This document shows, piece after piece, positions 23,815-31,178 of a stretch of 58,528 bases of DNA. This DNA is from an uncultured Clostridia bacterium (GTDB taxonomy: Bacteria; Bacillota; Clostridia; Oscillospirales; Ruminococcaceae): NCBI GenBank assembly GCA_944386045.1, contig CALWZO010000003.1, forward strand, positions 1 through 58,528, read 5' to 3'. The notes beneath the pieces are model-generated. The model worked only from the letters and a program-made list of their open reading frames with translations. It was not told the origin of the DNA and searched no databases. The translations under genes were made by a program, and so were the position numbers. Numbering within the stretch: the first letter of the stretch is position 1; every line of letters begins with the position of its first letter.

Positions 23815-25170
23815 ATGGATATACTGGAAGGAAAGAAGAACATACATTTTGTGGGCATAGGCGGCAGCGGCATGTACCCGATAGTGCAGATACTGGCCGG
23901 CAGGGGCTACCATATCACCGGCAGTGATGTGCTGGAAGGGGACATCATCAACTATGAAAGAAAAATGGGCATAAAGGTGAATATCCCCCACGACCCGTCC
24001 GCGGTGGAGGGGGCAGACCTGGTGGTGTATTCCGCCGCTATATTCAAGGACAACTGCGAGCTGGCCAGGGCAAAACAACTGGGCATACCCTGCGTGGAAA
24101 GAAGCGTTATGCTGGGCCGGGTGAACAGGTTTTTTGACAGGAGCATATGCGTCAGCGGCACCCACGGAAAAACCACAACCACCAGCCTTATCAGCCAGAT
24201 AATGATAATGGCAGGCAAGGACCCCGCCTGTGTCATCGGCGGAAAACTGCCGCTGATAGACGGCTACGGCCGCGACGGAAAAGGGGACAATGTGGTTATT
24301 GAAGCCTGCGAGTACAGCTATACATTTCTGGAATTGGCGCCCTATATCGCCGTTGTGCTGAACATAGCCCATGACCACCTGGAATTTTTCAAAACTTTTG
24401 AAAATTTGCAGGCGTCCTTTAAAAAGTTTGCATCTTTGGCCAGCGGAATGATAATTATCAACGGCGATGATGAAAACACCACATCGGTGATAAAGGATAT
24501 GCAGGTGCCGATAGTCACCTTCGGCATTGAAAAGGAGTGCGACTATCAGGCGGTGAACATACGCAAGGAACACCGGAGCTTTTTCTCCTTTGATGTAAAA
24601 CACGGCGGACAGATAATATCCACAATACACCTGTCCATACCCGGCCGTCACAATATATACAATGCGCTGGCAGCCTTTGCCGCCTGTTTTGAAAGCGGTG
24701 TTGACGCCGCCGATATAGAAAAGGGCACAGCGGCCTTCGGCGGCGCCGGCAGGCGCTTTGAGATACTGGGCACCGTAAACGGTGTGACAATAGCCGACGA
24801 CTATGCCCACCACCCGGACGAAATTGCCGCAACGCTGAAAGCTGCGGCGGACATGGGCTTTAAACGCGTGTGGGCAGTGTTCCAGCCCTTTACCTATTCC
24901 AGGACAAAAATGCTGCTGAACGAATTTGCCCGGTCGCTGAAGCTGGCAGACAAGGTGGTTATGACCGAAATAATGGGCAGCCGCGAGGTGAACGACATAG
25001 GCATATACACCAAAGACCTGGCGGCCCTTATCCCCGGCAGTGTATGGTTTGAAGGTTTTGACGGCGTTGTCGGCTACTGCAAGGAAAATGTACAGCCCGG
25101 CGACCTGGTTATCACCCTGGGCTGCGGCGATATATACAAAGCGGCCAAAATGATGCTGAAAGAGTTCTGA
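23815..25170 (+). CDS. murC: UDP-N-acetylmuramate--L-alanine ligase
   Basis: This 451-residue Mur ligase adds L-alanine to UDP-MurNAc, the first amino acid of the peptidoglycan stem peptide, in the cytosol. The N-terminal UDP-binding Rossmann motif is 'HFVGIGGSGM' (residues 10-19). The ATP loop is 'SGTHGKTTTTSL' (about 117). 'EACEYSYTFL' is the MurC acidic site (EADE/EACE), 'NIAHDHLEFF' is the metal-binding His region, and 'GAGRRFEILG' and 'DDYAHHPDEI' are the C-terminal domain signatures. The length matches MurC. RBS is CGGAGTGATTATAT. It is closed by a terminator at 25268 and is divergent from the GntR operon. Confidence 0.97.
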   Translation: MDILEGKKNIHFVGIGGSGMYPIVQILAGRGYHITGSDVLEGDIINYERKMGIKVNIPHDPSAVEGADLVVYSAAIFKDNCELARAKQLGIPCVERSVMLGRVNRFFDRSICVSGTHGKTTTTSLISQIMIMAGKDPACVIGGKLPLIDGYGRDGKGDNVVIEACEYSYTFLELAPYIAVVLNIAHDHLEFFKTFENLQASFKKFASLASGMIIINGDDENTTSVIKDMQVPIVTFGIEKECDYQAVNIRKEHRSFFSFDVKHGGQIISTIHLSIPGRHNIYNALAAFAACFESGVDAADIEKGTAAFGGAGRRFEILGTVNGVTIADDYAHHPDEIAATLKAAADMGFKRVWAVFQPFTYSRTKMLLNEFARSLKLADKVVMTEIMGSREVNDIGIYTKDLAALIPGSVWFEGFDGVVGYCKENVQPGDLVITLGCGDIYKAAKMMLKEF

Positions 25171-25174
25171 AATT

Positions 25175-25261
25175 ATGGCAGACCTGCACTTCGATATATT
25201 TGAAAGGCGATGAAGTGCCGGTACTGAGATTTACAGGAAAAGCGGCACAGAAAGAAGAATA
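25175..25261 (+). other. Possible gene remnant or short ORFs after murC
   Basis: Five bases after murC an ATG opens a 12-codon frame (MADLHFDIFERR). An overlapping frame without a start reads 'KGDEVPVLRFTGKAAQKEE' to a stop at 25261, just before the terminator. The two could be halves of one small gene joined by a frameshift, or simply the murC 3' UTR. I recognise no family. Confidence 0.2.
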
Positions 25262-25267
25262 ACAAAG

Positions 25268-25292
25268 GCGGAGGCACCAGCCTCCGCTTTTT
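25268..25292 (+). terminator. murC terminator
   Basis: GCGGAGGC (25268-25275) pairs with GCCTCCGC (25280-25287) around ACCA, followed by five Ts. Confidence 0.93.
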
Positions 25293-25321
25293 CTTACAAT
25301 ACTTACAATAATCTTACAATA
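25293..25321 (+). repeat. Three direct repeats upstream of the two-component system
   Basis: CTTACAATA occurs at 25293, 25302 and 25313, spaced 9 and 11 bases. A 6-bp inverted repeat ATTCTT-AA-AAGAAT follows at 25331-25344. The set lies 90-120 bases before the response regulator start and upstream of a TATAAT. Tandem repeats with roughly helical spacing are the usual target of OmpR-type regulators, so autoregulation by the adjacent gene is the natural reading. Confidence 0.6.
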
Positions 25322-25361
25322 ATATTAGTTATTCTTAAAAGAATTTTAATAATTTGTATTG

Positions 25362-25367
25362 TATAAT
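25362..25367 (+). promoter_or_regulatory. -10 box of the two-component operon
   Basis: TATAAT lies 44 bases before the regulator start. No -35 near consensus is found at 16-18 bases upstream, which suits a promoter needing an activator bound at the upstream repeats. Confidence 0.5.
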
Positions 25368-25410
25368 TTTAATAAGAAAAAGAGGATAATATAATCAAAG
25401 GAGGGCTATC

Positions 25411-26103
25411 ATGTATAACATACTGATATGCGATGACGAAAAGGATATTGTTAATGCGCTGAAAATCTATCTGACCGGTCCGGATTACAATCTGTTTCTG
25501 GCCTATGACGGAGTGCAGGCGCTGGATATTATAAAAAGCCAGGAAATACACCTGGCGCTGATGGATATTATGATGCCCAACCTGGACGGCATATCAGCCC
25601 TGTCGCTTATAAGGCAGGAGTACAACATACCTGTGATATTCCTGTCTGCCAAAAGCGAGGATACAGACAAGATACTGGGCCTTAACATGGGCGCAGACGA
25701 CTATATAACAAAACCTTTTAACCCGGTGGAATTGCAGGCCCGTGTACGCAGCCGGCTGCGCAGGTATACAAAGCTGGGCGGACGGGTCACAAAAGAGGAC
25801 AGGCCGGTTGTGGGCGGCATTGCCCTGGACGAAGGCGAAAAGCAGGTGTACTGCGACGGCGAACCTGTCAGCCTGACACCCACAGAATATGAAATATTGC
25901 GCCTGCTGATGAAAAATCCCGGCAGGGTATTTTCGCCCAAAGAGATATATACCAAGGTGTGGAAGGACCTGCCCTACGGCGCTGAAAACACGGTGGTGGT
26001 ACATATACGCCATCTGCGTGAAAAGCTGGAGATAAACCCGGCGGAACCCAGATACCTGAAAGTGGTCTGGGGCCACGGGTATAAGATGGAGAATGGAAAA
26101 TGA
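25411..26103 (+). CDS. OmpR-family response regulator
   Basis: This 230-residue protein has a receiver domain (about 1-118) with the acidic pocket DD at residues 8-9, the phosphoacceptor Asp52 in 'LALMDIMMPNLDG' and the lysine of 'FLSAKSED'. A C-terminal OmpR/PhoB winged helix (about 132-228) has 'LTPTEYEILRLLMKNPGRVFS' and 'VVVHIRHLREKLE'. RBS is AAAGGAGGGCTATC. The sensor kinase gene overlaps its end by four bases (ATGA). VanR/PhoP-like relatives often control envelope genes. The likely targets are its own operon and the downstream membrane genes. Confidence 0.95.
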   Translation: MYNILICDDEKDIVNALKIYLTGPDYNLFLAYDGVQALDIIKSQEIHLALMDIMMPNLDGISALSLIRQEYNIPVIFLSAKSEDTDKILGLNMGADDYITKPFNPVELQARVRSRLRRYTKLGGRVTKEDRPVVGGIALDEGEKQVYCDGEPVSLTPTEYEILRLLMKNPGRVFSPKEIYTKVWKDLPYGAENTVVVHIRHLREKLEINPAEPRYLKVVWGHGYKMENGK

Positions 26104-27608
26104 AAAAAGTCATAAACAACGAGGTTTTCCGCGGTGTCCTGGTGGCTTTGCTGGGAGTGGATATATTCCTTGTAATATGCGGCGGCAGCAGCCGGTTTGA
26201 CTGGTGGGGCCTGTATTTTACCCTCCCGCCGGTGATAAACCTGGGGCTGATTGTGGCAGGCATCGGTGTTTTTGCACTTATTATGCGAAGCAGCGGACAC
26301 TACGGCGGGCTGGAGGAAATAAAACCGAATTTCTTTGACAAAATACCGCTGGAAATATACCTTTTTGTGATGCTTTCAGTCCGGTTGACGGCATTTTCTC
26401 TCTTTGACACGCTGTATTACTGGAAATACGGCATAGAGGTGGTGTTTTTGTCGCTGGCGATATTATACCTGCTGTTTATTGTCACCGCCATCAGCCTGGC
26501 AGCAAGGTGCAAGGATCACAGCCTGTTTTCCAACTCCCTTACCGCCATGGCAGTGTCACTGGTGCGGAAATTTATTGCAGGCGTAAAGGAAAATATAATA
26601 AGCTATGCACGGCACAAGGATATATTTTTAAAGCTGGTGCTGCTGGCTGTGGCCTATGGCCTGGCGGACTTTGTGCTGATGGTTATATGTTTTCCGTACA
26701 GTATAGAGTTTTATATAATTGTAAAATTTTTGCTGTTTGTTGCGGCTGTTGTAATGGGCATTAAGTATTCCATGGCTTACCGCAAGATACAGCAGGGAAT
26801 AGAAAAAATTGCCCGGGGTGACACCGGTTATCAGGTTGACATGGCCGGTATGCCGCCGTCTGTGGCCGTGCAGGCCAATATGCTCAACAACATAAACATC
26901 GCAGTTTCCAACGCGGTTTCCAAACAGCTGAAAAGCGAAAAGCTGAAAACCGAACTGATAACAAATGTTTCCCACGATATCAAAACTCCTCTGACATCAA
27001 TAATCAACTACATAGACCTGATGCAGAAAGAAAAGATTACAACACAGCCGCTGAAAGAGTATACCGAAGTGCTTCAAAGACAGTCCCGGAGGCTGAAAAA
27101 GCTGATAGACGACCTGGTGGAAGCTTCCAAAGCATCCACCGGCAATATAACGGTACATCTGGCTTCCACCGGATTGTGCCTGCGGCTTAATCAGTCGGTG
27201 GGAGAATTTGAGGACAAGGCAAGGCGGCAGAACCTGGAAATAGACCTCAGCCTGCCCCGGGACGAAATTTATATACTGTCCGACGGGCGCCTGCTGTGGA
27301 GAATATTTGACAATCTGCTGAGCAATGCCTGCAAATACTCCATGCCGGGTACCAGGATTTATATTTCAGCAGAAAAAACAGGGCAAAAGGTGGTAATCAC
27401 CTTTAAAAACATATCCAGGACAAGGCTGAACATATCACCGGACGAACTGATGGAAAGGTTTGTGCGCGGGGATTCTTCCCGCAATACCGAAGGCAGCGGC
27501 CTGGGCTTGTCCATAGCCCAAAGCCTGACACAGATATTGCAGGGAAAAATGATGCTGCACATAGACGGCGATATGTTCAAGGTTACACTGGTGTTTGATG
27601 TGATATAA
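26100..27608 (+). CDS. Membrane sensor histidine kinase
   Basis: This 502-residue kinase has about six N-terminal transmembrane segments (approximately 12-28, 43-62, 83-103, 112-134, 178-197, 203-221). A short HAMP-like linker follows. The H-box is 'NVSHDIKTPLTSIINYIDLM' (His292), the N-box 'RIFDNLLSNACKYS', and the ATP lid is 'DSSRNTEGSGLGLSIAQSL'. The sensing part is almost wholly in the membrane with short loops, as in intramembrane-sensing kinases, so the signal may be in or at the membrane. It is the cognate partner of the overlapping response regulator gene. It lies 4 bases before the VTT gene. Confidence 0.94.
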   Translation: MKKVINNEVFRGVLVALLGVDIFLVICGGSSRFDWWGLYFTLPPVINLGLIVAGIGVFALIMRSSGHYGGLEEIKPNFFDKIPLEIYLFVMLSVRLTAFSLFDTLYYWKYGIEVVFLSLAILYLLFIVTAISLAARCKDHSLFSNSLTAMAVSLVRKFIAGVKENIISYARHKDIFLKLVLLAVAYGLADFVLMVICFPYSIEFYIIVKFLLFVAAVVMGIKYSMAYRKIQQGIEKIARGDTGYQVDMAGMPPSVAVQANMLNNINIAVSNAVSKQLKSEKLKTELITNVSHDIKTPLTSIINYIDLMQKEKITTQPLKEYTEVLQRQSRRLKKLIDDLVEASKASTGNITVHLASTGLCLRLNQSVGEFEDKARRQNLEIDLSLPRDEIYILSDGRLLWRIFDNLLSNACKYSMPGTRIYISAEKTGQKVVITFKNISRTRLNISPDELMERFVRGDSSRNTEGSGLGLSIAQSLTQILQGKMMLHIDGDMFKVTLVFDVI

Positions 27609-27612
27609 GGTT

Positions 27613-28293
27613 ATGAAAAATTTATCTCAGTTGCACAAAAAATATATAGCCGCCGCCGCACTGCTGTTGCTGGCCGCACTTATGGGGCTGGCATGCTTTG
27701 TGTGGGGCGGGCAGATTATCGGCTTTGTATCCGACGGCGAAAAATTCCGCCGGTGGGTAAATTCCGGCGGCCGGTGGGCCAAAGCAGGCTTTGTCCTTAT
27801 GATGGCGTTTCAGATAGTGCTGGCGTTTATACCCGGCGAGCCGCTGGAGATAGGCGCCGGATATGCCTTCGGCGTCGGCTGGGGCACTGTCCTTTGCCTG
27901 GCCGGCTCCCTGCTGGGCTCGGTGATTGTGTTTGCGGCTGTAAGGGTGCTGGGGCGCAGGCTGGTGTATCTGTTTTTCAAAAAGGAAGATGTGGACAAGC
28001 TGTCCTTTTTGCAGGATGAAAAAAGGCTGAATATGATAATTTTCACCCTGTTTCTTATTCCCGGCACACCAAAAGATATAATGTCCTATTTTGTGGGACT
28101 GAGCAAAATGAAGCTGGGAAGCTGGATATTTATATCCACTTTTGCCAGGTTCCCGTCCATAATAACATCCACTGCCGGCGGAAGCCTAGCAGGCAGCGGG
28201 AACTATATATTTGCAGCTGCGGTTTTTGCGCTGACTGCTGCGGCAGCAGCTGCGGGAATGGCATTTTATACAAAGACTGTCGGCCGACACTGA
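27613..28293 (+). CDS. TVP38/TMEM64 (VTT domain) membrane protein
   Basis: This 226-residue membrane protein is of the VTT/SNARE-associated (PF09335) family. 'MAFQIVLAFIPGEPLEIGAGYAFG' at about residues 65-88 and 'LIPGTPKDIMSYFVGLSKM' at about 153-171 are the two re-entrant-like motifs of the family. About five hydrophobic stretches are seen. VTT proteins of bacteria are thought to move lipids or lipid-linked intermediates across membranes, and this one has no assigned substrate. The start is 4 bases after the kinase stop with only a weak AAGG site, which implies coupling. It sits between the two-component genes and two membrane glycosyltransferases. Confidence 0.87.
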   Translation: MKNLSQLHKKYIAAAALLLLAALMGLACFVWGGQIIGFVSDGEKFRRWVNSGGRWAKAGFVLMMAFQIVLAFIPGEPLEIGAGYAFGVGWGTVLCLAGSLLGSVIVFAAVRVLGRRLVYLFFKKEDVDKLSFLQDEKRLNMIIFTLFLIPGTPKDIMSYFVGLSKMKLGSWIFISTFARFPSIITSTAGGSLAGSGNYIFAAAVFALTAAAAAAGMAFYTKTVGRH

Positions 28294-28309
28294 TACGGAG
28301 GTGTGATGA

Positions 28310-29560
28310 ATGAATTTTCTGACAGGTTTCAACATGGCAGTATCTGTTTTGTTTATGATTTTTTACTCTTATCAGATGCTGTATATTGTAATTCCGTTTT
28401 TAAAAAAGCAGAAAACAACCCCTGCACGGCAAAACAAAAAATATGCGGTGCTGATATGCGCGCGCAACGAGCAGAGCGTGATTGGACAGCTGATAGACAG
28501 CATAAAGGCCCAGGATTATCCGAAGGATAAAGTCACGGTGTTTGTCCTGGCGGACAACTGCACCGACGCCACAGCCGCCACAGCGCGCAGGGCCGGGGCT
28601 GTAGTGTATGAAAGGTTTGACAAAACCTGCGTGGGCAAAGGCTATGCCATGGAGGCGCTTTTGGAAAATATAAAGCGCGACTGGGGCGCACACGCTTTTG
28701 ACGGGTATTTTGTCTTTGATGCGGACAATATCCTGGCAGAGGATTTTATCAGCCGTATGAATGATGTTTTTTGCCAAGGTTACGACATTGTCACAGGCTA
28801 CCGCAACAGCAAAAACTGGGGCGAAAACTGGATAAGCGCCGGTTATGCGCTGTGGTTTATGCGTGAAAGCCGGTTTCTGAACCTGCCCAGGCATCTTCTG
28901 TCTGCCAATGCGGGCGTGTCCGGAACAGGTTTTATGTTCTCTGACAGGGTGCTGCGGGAAACAGGAGGCTGGCCGTTCCACCTGCTGACAGAGGATATAG
29001 AATTTACCATCAATTCCGTTCTGCGCGGTTACAGGATAGGCTATTGCCACAACGGGGTGTTTTTTGACGAGCAGCCGGTGAAATTTTCCCAAAGTTTTAC
29101 ACAGCGTATGCGCTGGGCAAAAGGGGTTTTCCAGGTGTTTGGCAAATATGGCCTGGATTTGTTCAAAGGTGCGCTGGAAGGCGATTTTTCCTGCTATGAC
29201 ATGATGATGAACCTGATGCCTGCGGCTTTGCTGGCCTTTGTCAGCGTGCTGGTCAACGGTACAGCCTGTTTTATATCGGTCATAACCGGCCGGCGGCTGG
29301 ATGTCATAGGCCTGGGTATAGCCATGTGGCTGTATAATATGTACACCATGTTCCTGGCCATAGGTGTTGTGACCCTGCTGACCCAGTGGAAAAGAATATA
29401 TGCGCCGCGGCACAAAAAAGTGATGTATCTGTTTACATTCCCGCTGTTTATGATGACATATATCCCCATTTCCATAGCTGCTTTGTTTGTGGATGTGCAG
29501 TGGAAACAGATCGCCCACACAGACAGCAAAAATTTAAGCGCTATAATCAACACAAAATAA
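28310..29560 (+). CDS. Membrane glycosyltransferase family 2 (first of two paralogs)
   Basis: This 416-residue processive-type GT2 has one N-terminal transmembrane segment (about 5-25), a cytosolic GT-A domain (about 45-290) and two to three C-terminal transmembrane segments. Motifs are 'CARNEQSVIGQLI', 'LADNCTDATA', 'VFDADN' (DxD-like metal site), 'TEDIEF' (ED of the catalytic base) and 'QRMRWAKG' (the QxxRW-type motif). By family it builds a beta-linked polysaccharide or adds a sugar to a lipid-linked acceptor while facing the cytosol. RBS is ACGGAGGTG, 16 bases after the VTT gene. It is closely similar to the gene at 29802. Confidence 0.9.
   Translation: MNFLTGFNMAVSVLFMIFYSYQMLYIVIPFLKKQKTTPARQNKKYAVLICARNEQSVIGQLIDSIKAQDYPKDKVTVFVLADNCTDATAATARRAGAVVYERFDKTCVGKGYAMEALLENIKRDWGAHAFDGYFVFDADNILAEDFISRMNDVFCQGYDIVTGYRNSKNWGENWISAGYALWFMRESRFLNLPRHLLSANAGVSGTGFMFSDRVLRETGGWPFHLLTEDIEFTINSVLRGYRIGYCHNGVFFDEQPVKFSQSFTQRMRWAKGVFQVFGKYGLDLFKGALEGDFSCYDMMMNLMPAALLAFVSVLVNGTACFISVITGRRLDVIGLGIAMWLYNMYTMFLAIGVVTLLTQWKRIYAPRHKKVMYLFTFPLFMMTYIPISIAALFVDVQWKQIAHTDSKNLSAIINTK
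28799..28842 (+). repeat. 44-bp block identical in both glycosyltransferase paralogs (copy 1)
   Basis: These bases, coding for 'YRNSKNWGENWISAG', are identical to 30291-30334. The flanking parts of the two genes have diverged at many third positions. The second copy lies about 1.5 kb downstream in the same orientation. Confidence 0.9.
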
Positions 29561-29602
29561 ATTTTGGCAATATGTATAAAAAATACCTTACATAAACAAG
29601 AG

Positions 29603-29630
29603 TTCCTGTCATATTCTGACAGGAATTTTT
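29603..29630 (+). terminator. Terminator after the first glycosyltransferase gene
   Basis: TTCCTGTCA (29603-29611) pairs with TGACAGGAA (29617-29625) around TATTC, followed by TTTTT. It separates the two paralogs into different transcription units. Confidence 0.92.
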
Positions 29631-29672
29631 GTAAGAGTAACAAATTGTAAATTATTTGTAATCTAAAAGTCA

Positions 29673-29700
29673 TTTACATTTTACGCAATACGGCTATAAT
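29673..29700 (+). promoter_or_regulatory. Promoter of the second glycosyltransferase gene
   Basis: TTTACA (29673-29678) and TATAAT (29695-29700) are 16 bases apart. The predicted transcript has a 5' leader of about 95 bases, AT-rich, with no structure I recognise. Confidence 0.6.
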
Positions 29701-29801
29701 ATTTAATCGTAGCATGTAAACAAAGATTTGCGTGCTGTTTTAATATATGAAAATAATTTGTTAAAGTATATTTTGACTGAAAGACAGAAAAGGAAAGAAA
29801 A

Positions 29802-31055
29802 ATGGAATTTATATTATATTTTAATATTATAGTGTCTGTTTTGTTTTTTATCTGCTATGCTTATCAGGTTTTTTATGTGTTTGTACCTTTCTTCAAACAA
29901 GACCGGCCCCATAAAGAGACAAAGATGCACAGGTATGCAGTTCTGATTTGTGCCAGAAATGAATCTGCCGTTATTGCCGACCTGGTAAACAGCATAAATG
30001 CCCAGGACTATCCCTCCCGGCTGATAACCACTTTTGTAATGGCTGACAACTGCACCGACAACACTGCCGAAATAGCCAGAAATGCCGGCGCGCAGGTGTA
30101 TGAAAGATTTAACAAACAGCTGGTGGGCAAAGGCTACGCCATGGATGTACTGCTGAAGAACATACACAGGGACTGGGGCGAAGATGCCTTTGACGCCTTT
30201 GTGGTTTTTGACGCTGACAATGTTCTGTGCGAAGACTACATCACCAATTTGAATGTAACCTTCTCTGACGGATACGATATAATAACCACATACCGCAACA
30301 GCAAAAACTGGGGCGAAAACTGGATAAGCGCCGGCTACGGACTGTGGTTTCTGCGCGAAAGCGAGTACTTAAACCATTCCCGTCACCTGATGGGCAACAG
30401 CTGTGCTGTCGGCGGAACAGGCTTTATGTTCTCCAACGAAATTGCAAAAAAACAGGGCGGCTGGCCGTTCCACCTGCTGACAGAAGATATAGAATTTTCC
30501 ATAGACAATGTTCTGGGCGGCAAAAAGATAGGCTACTGCGGAACAGCCCAGTTCTTTGACGAGCAGCCCACAAAATTTTCCGAAAGCTACAAACAGCGTC
30601 TGCGCTGGGCAAAAGGCTATTTCCAGGTGTTTGCCAAATACGGCAAGACCCTGATTAAAAAGACAATAGCCAGGGAAAATTTCTCCTGCTTTGATATGTC
30701 AATGTCAATAATGCCGGCGGCTGTTTTGGCAATGGGTTCTTTCGTGCTCAACATCACCGTATCACTGGCTGGATTTTTGCTGGGCTGGGATATGAGCATA
30801 CTGATGGAAAGCTGCCTGATGAGCCTGGTAAACTCTTACCTGATGCTGTTCCTGGTAGGCGGCATAACCGTTATCACACAGTGGAAAGACATCCACACCG
30901 CATGGTACAAAAAAATACTGTACACATTCACATTCCCGCTGTTTATGTTTACATTTATACCGATTGCCATCTGCGCATTGTTCGGTGATGTAACCTGGCA
31001 GCCTATCGCTCACACACAGAGCGTCAGCCTGGCCACAATCAAACAGGGCAAGTAA
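29802..31055 (+). CDS. Membrane glycosyltransferase family 2 (second of two paralogs)
   Basis: This 417-residue paralog of the preceding glycosyltransferase has the same plan: an N-terminal transmembrane anchor, 'CARNESAVIADLV', 'MADNCTDNTAE', 'VFDADN', 'GWPFHLLTEDIEF', 'QRLRWAKGYFQVF' and C-terminal membrane helices. The two proteins are visibly similar along their whole length, with identical blocks such as 'GWPFHLLTEDIEF'. RBS is AAAGGAAAGAAAA. Unlike the first copy it has its own promoter and is outside the two-component operon, so the two may be made under different conditions. The product is unknown. Confidence 0.9.
   Translation: MEFILYFNIIVSVLFFICYAYQVFYVFVPFFKQDRPHKETKMHRYAVLICARNESAVIADLVNSINAQDYPSRLITTFVMADNCTDNTAEIARNAGAQVYERFNKQLVGKGYAMDVLLKNIHRDWGEDAFDAFVVFDADNVLCEDYITNLNVTFSDGYDIITTYRNSKNWGENWISAGYGLWFLRESEYLNHSRHLMGNSCAVGGTGFMFSNEIAKKQGGWPFHLLTEDIEFSIDNVLGGKKIGYCGTAQFFDEQPTKFSESYKQRLRWAKGYFQVFAKYGKTLIKKTIARENFSCFDMSMSIMPAAVLAMGSFVLNITVSLAGFLLGWDMSILMESCLMSLVNSYLMLFLVGGITVITQWKDIHTAWYKKILYTFTFPLFMFTFIPIAICALFGDVTWQPIAHTQSVSLATIKQGK
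30291..30334 (+). repeat. 44-bp block identical in both glycosyltransferase paralogs (copy 2)
   Basis: This is the second copy of the 28799-28842 block, in the same frame and orientation. Confidence 0.9.
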
Positions 31056-31083
31056 TACAGTTTTATAGTTATGTTATAAAAAT

Positions 31084-31112
31084 AAAAAAGACGCCTTCGG
31101 GCGTCTTTTTTT
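31084..31112 (+). terminator. Terminator of the second glycosyltransferase gene
   Basis: GACGCC (31090-31095) and GGCGTC (31100-31105) close a TTCG tetraloop, flanked by A6 and T7. Confidence 0.94.
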
Positions 31113-31130
31113 GCTGTGACAAATTAAAAT

Positions 31131-31158
31131 AAAAGGCAGGCCTTTAAGCCTGCCTTTT
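31131..31158 (-). terminator. ileS terminator
   Basis: An 11-bp perfect stem (31131-31141 with 31148-31158) has four Ts at its end on the minus strand, 20 bases beyond the ileS stop. It faces the glycosyltransferase terminator, so the two units converge here. Confidence 0.88.
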
Positions 31159-31178
31159 GATTTACAGTGGGGTTATAA

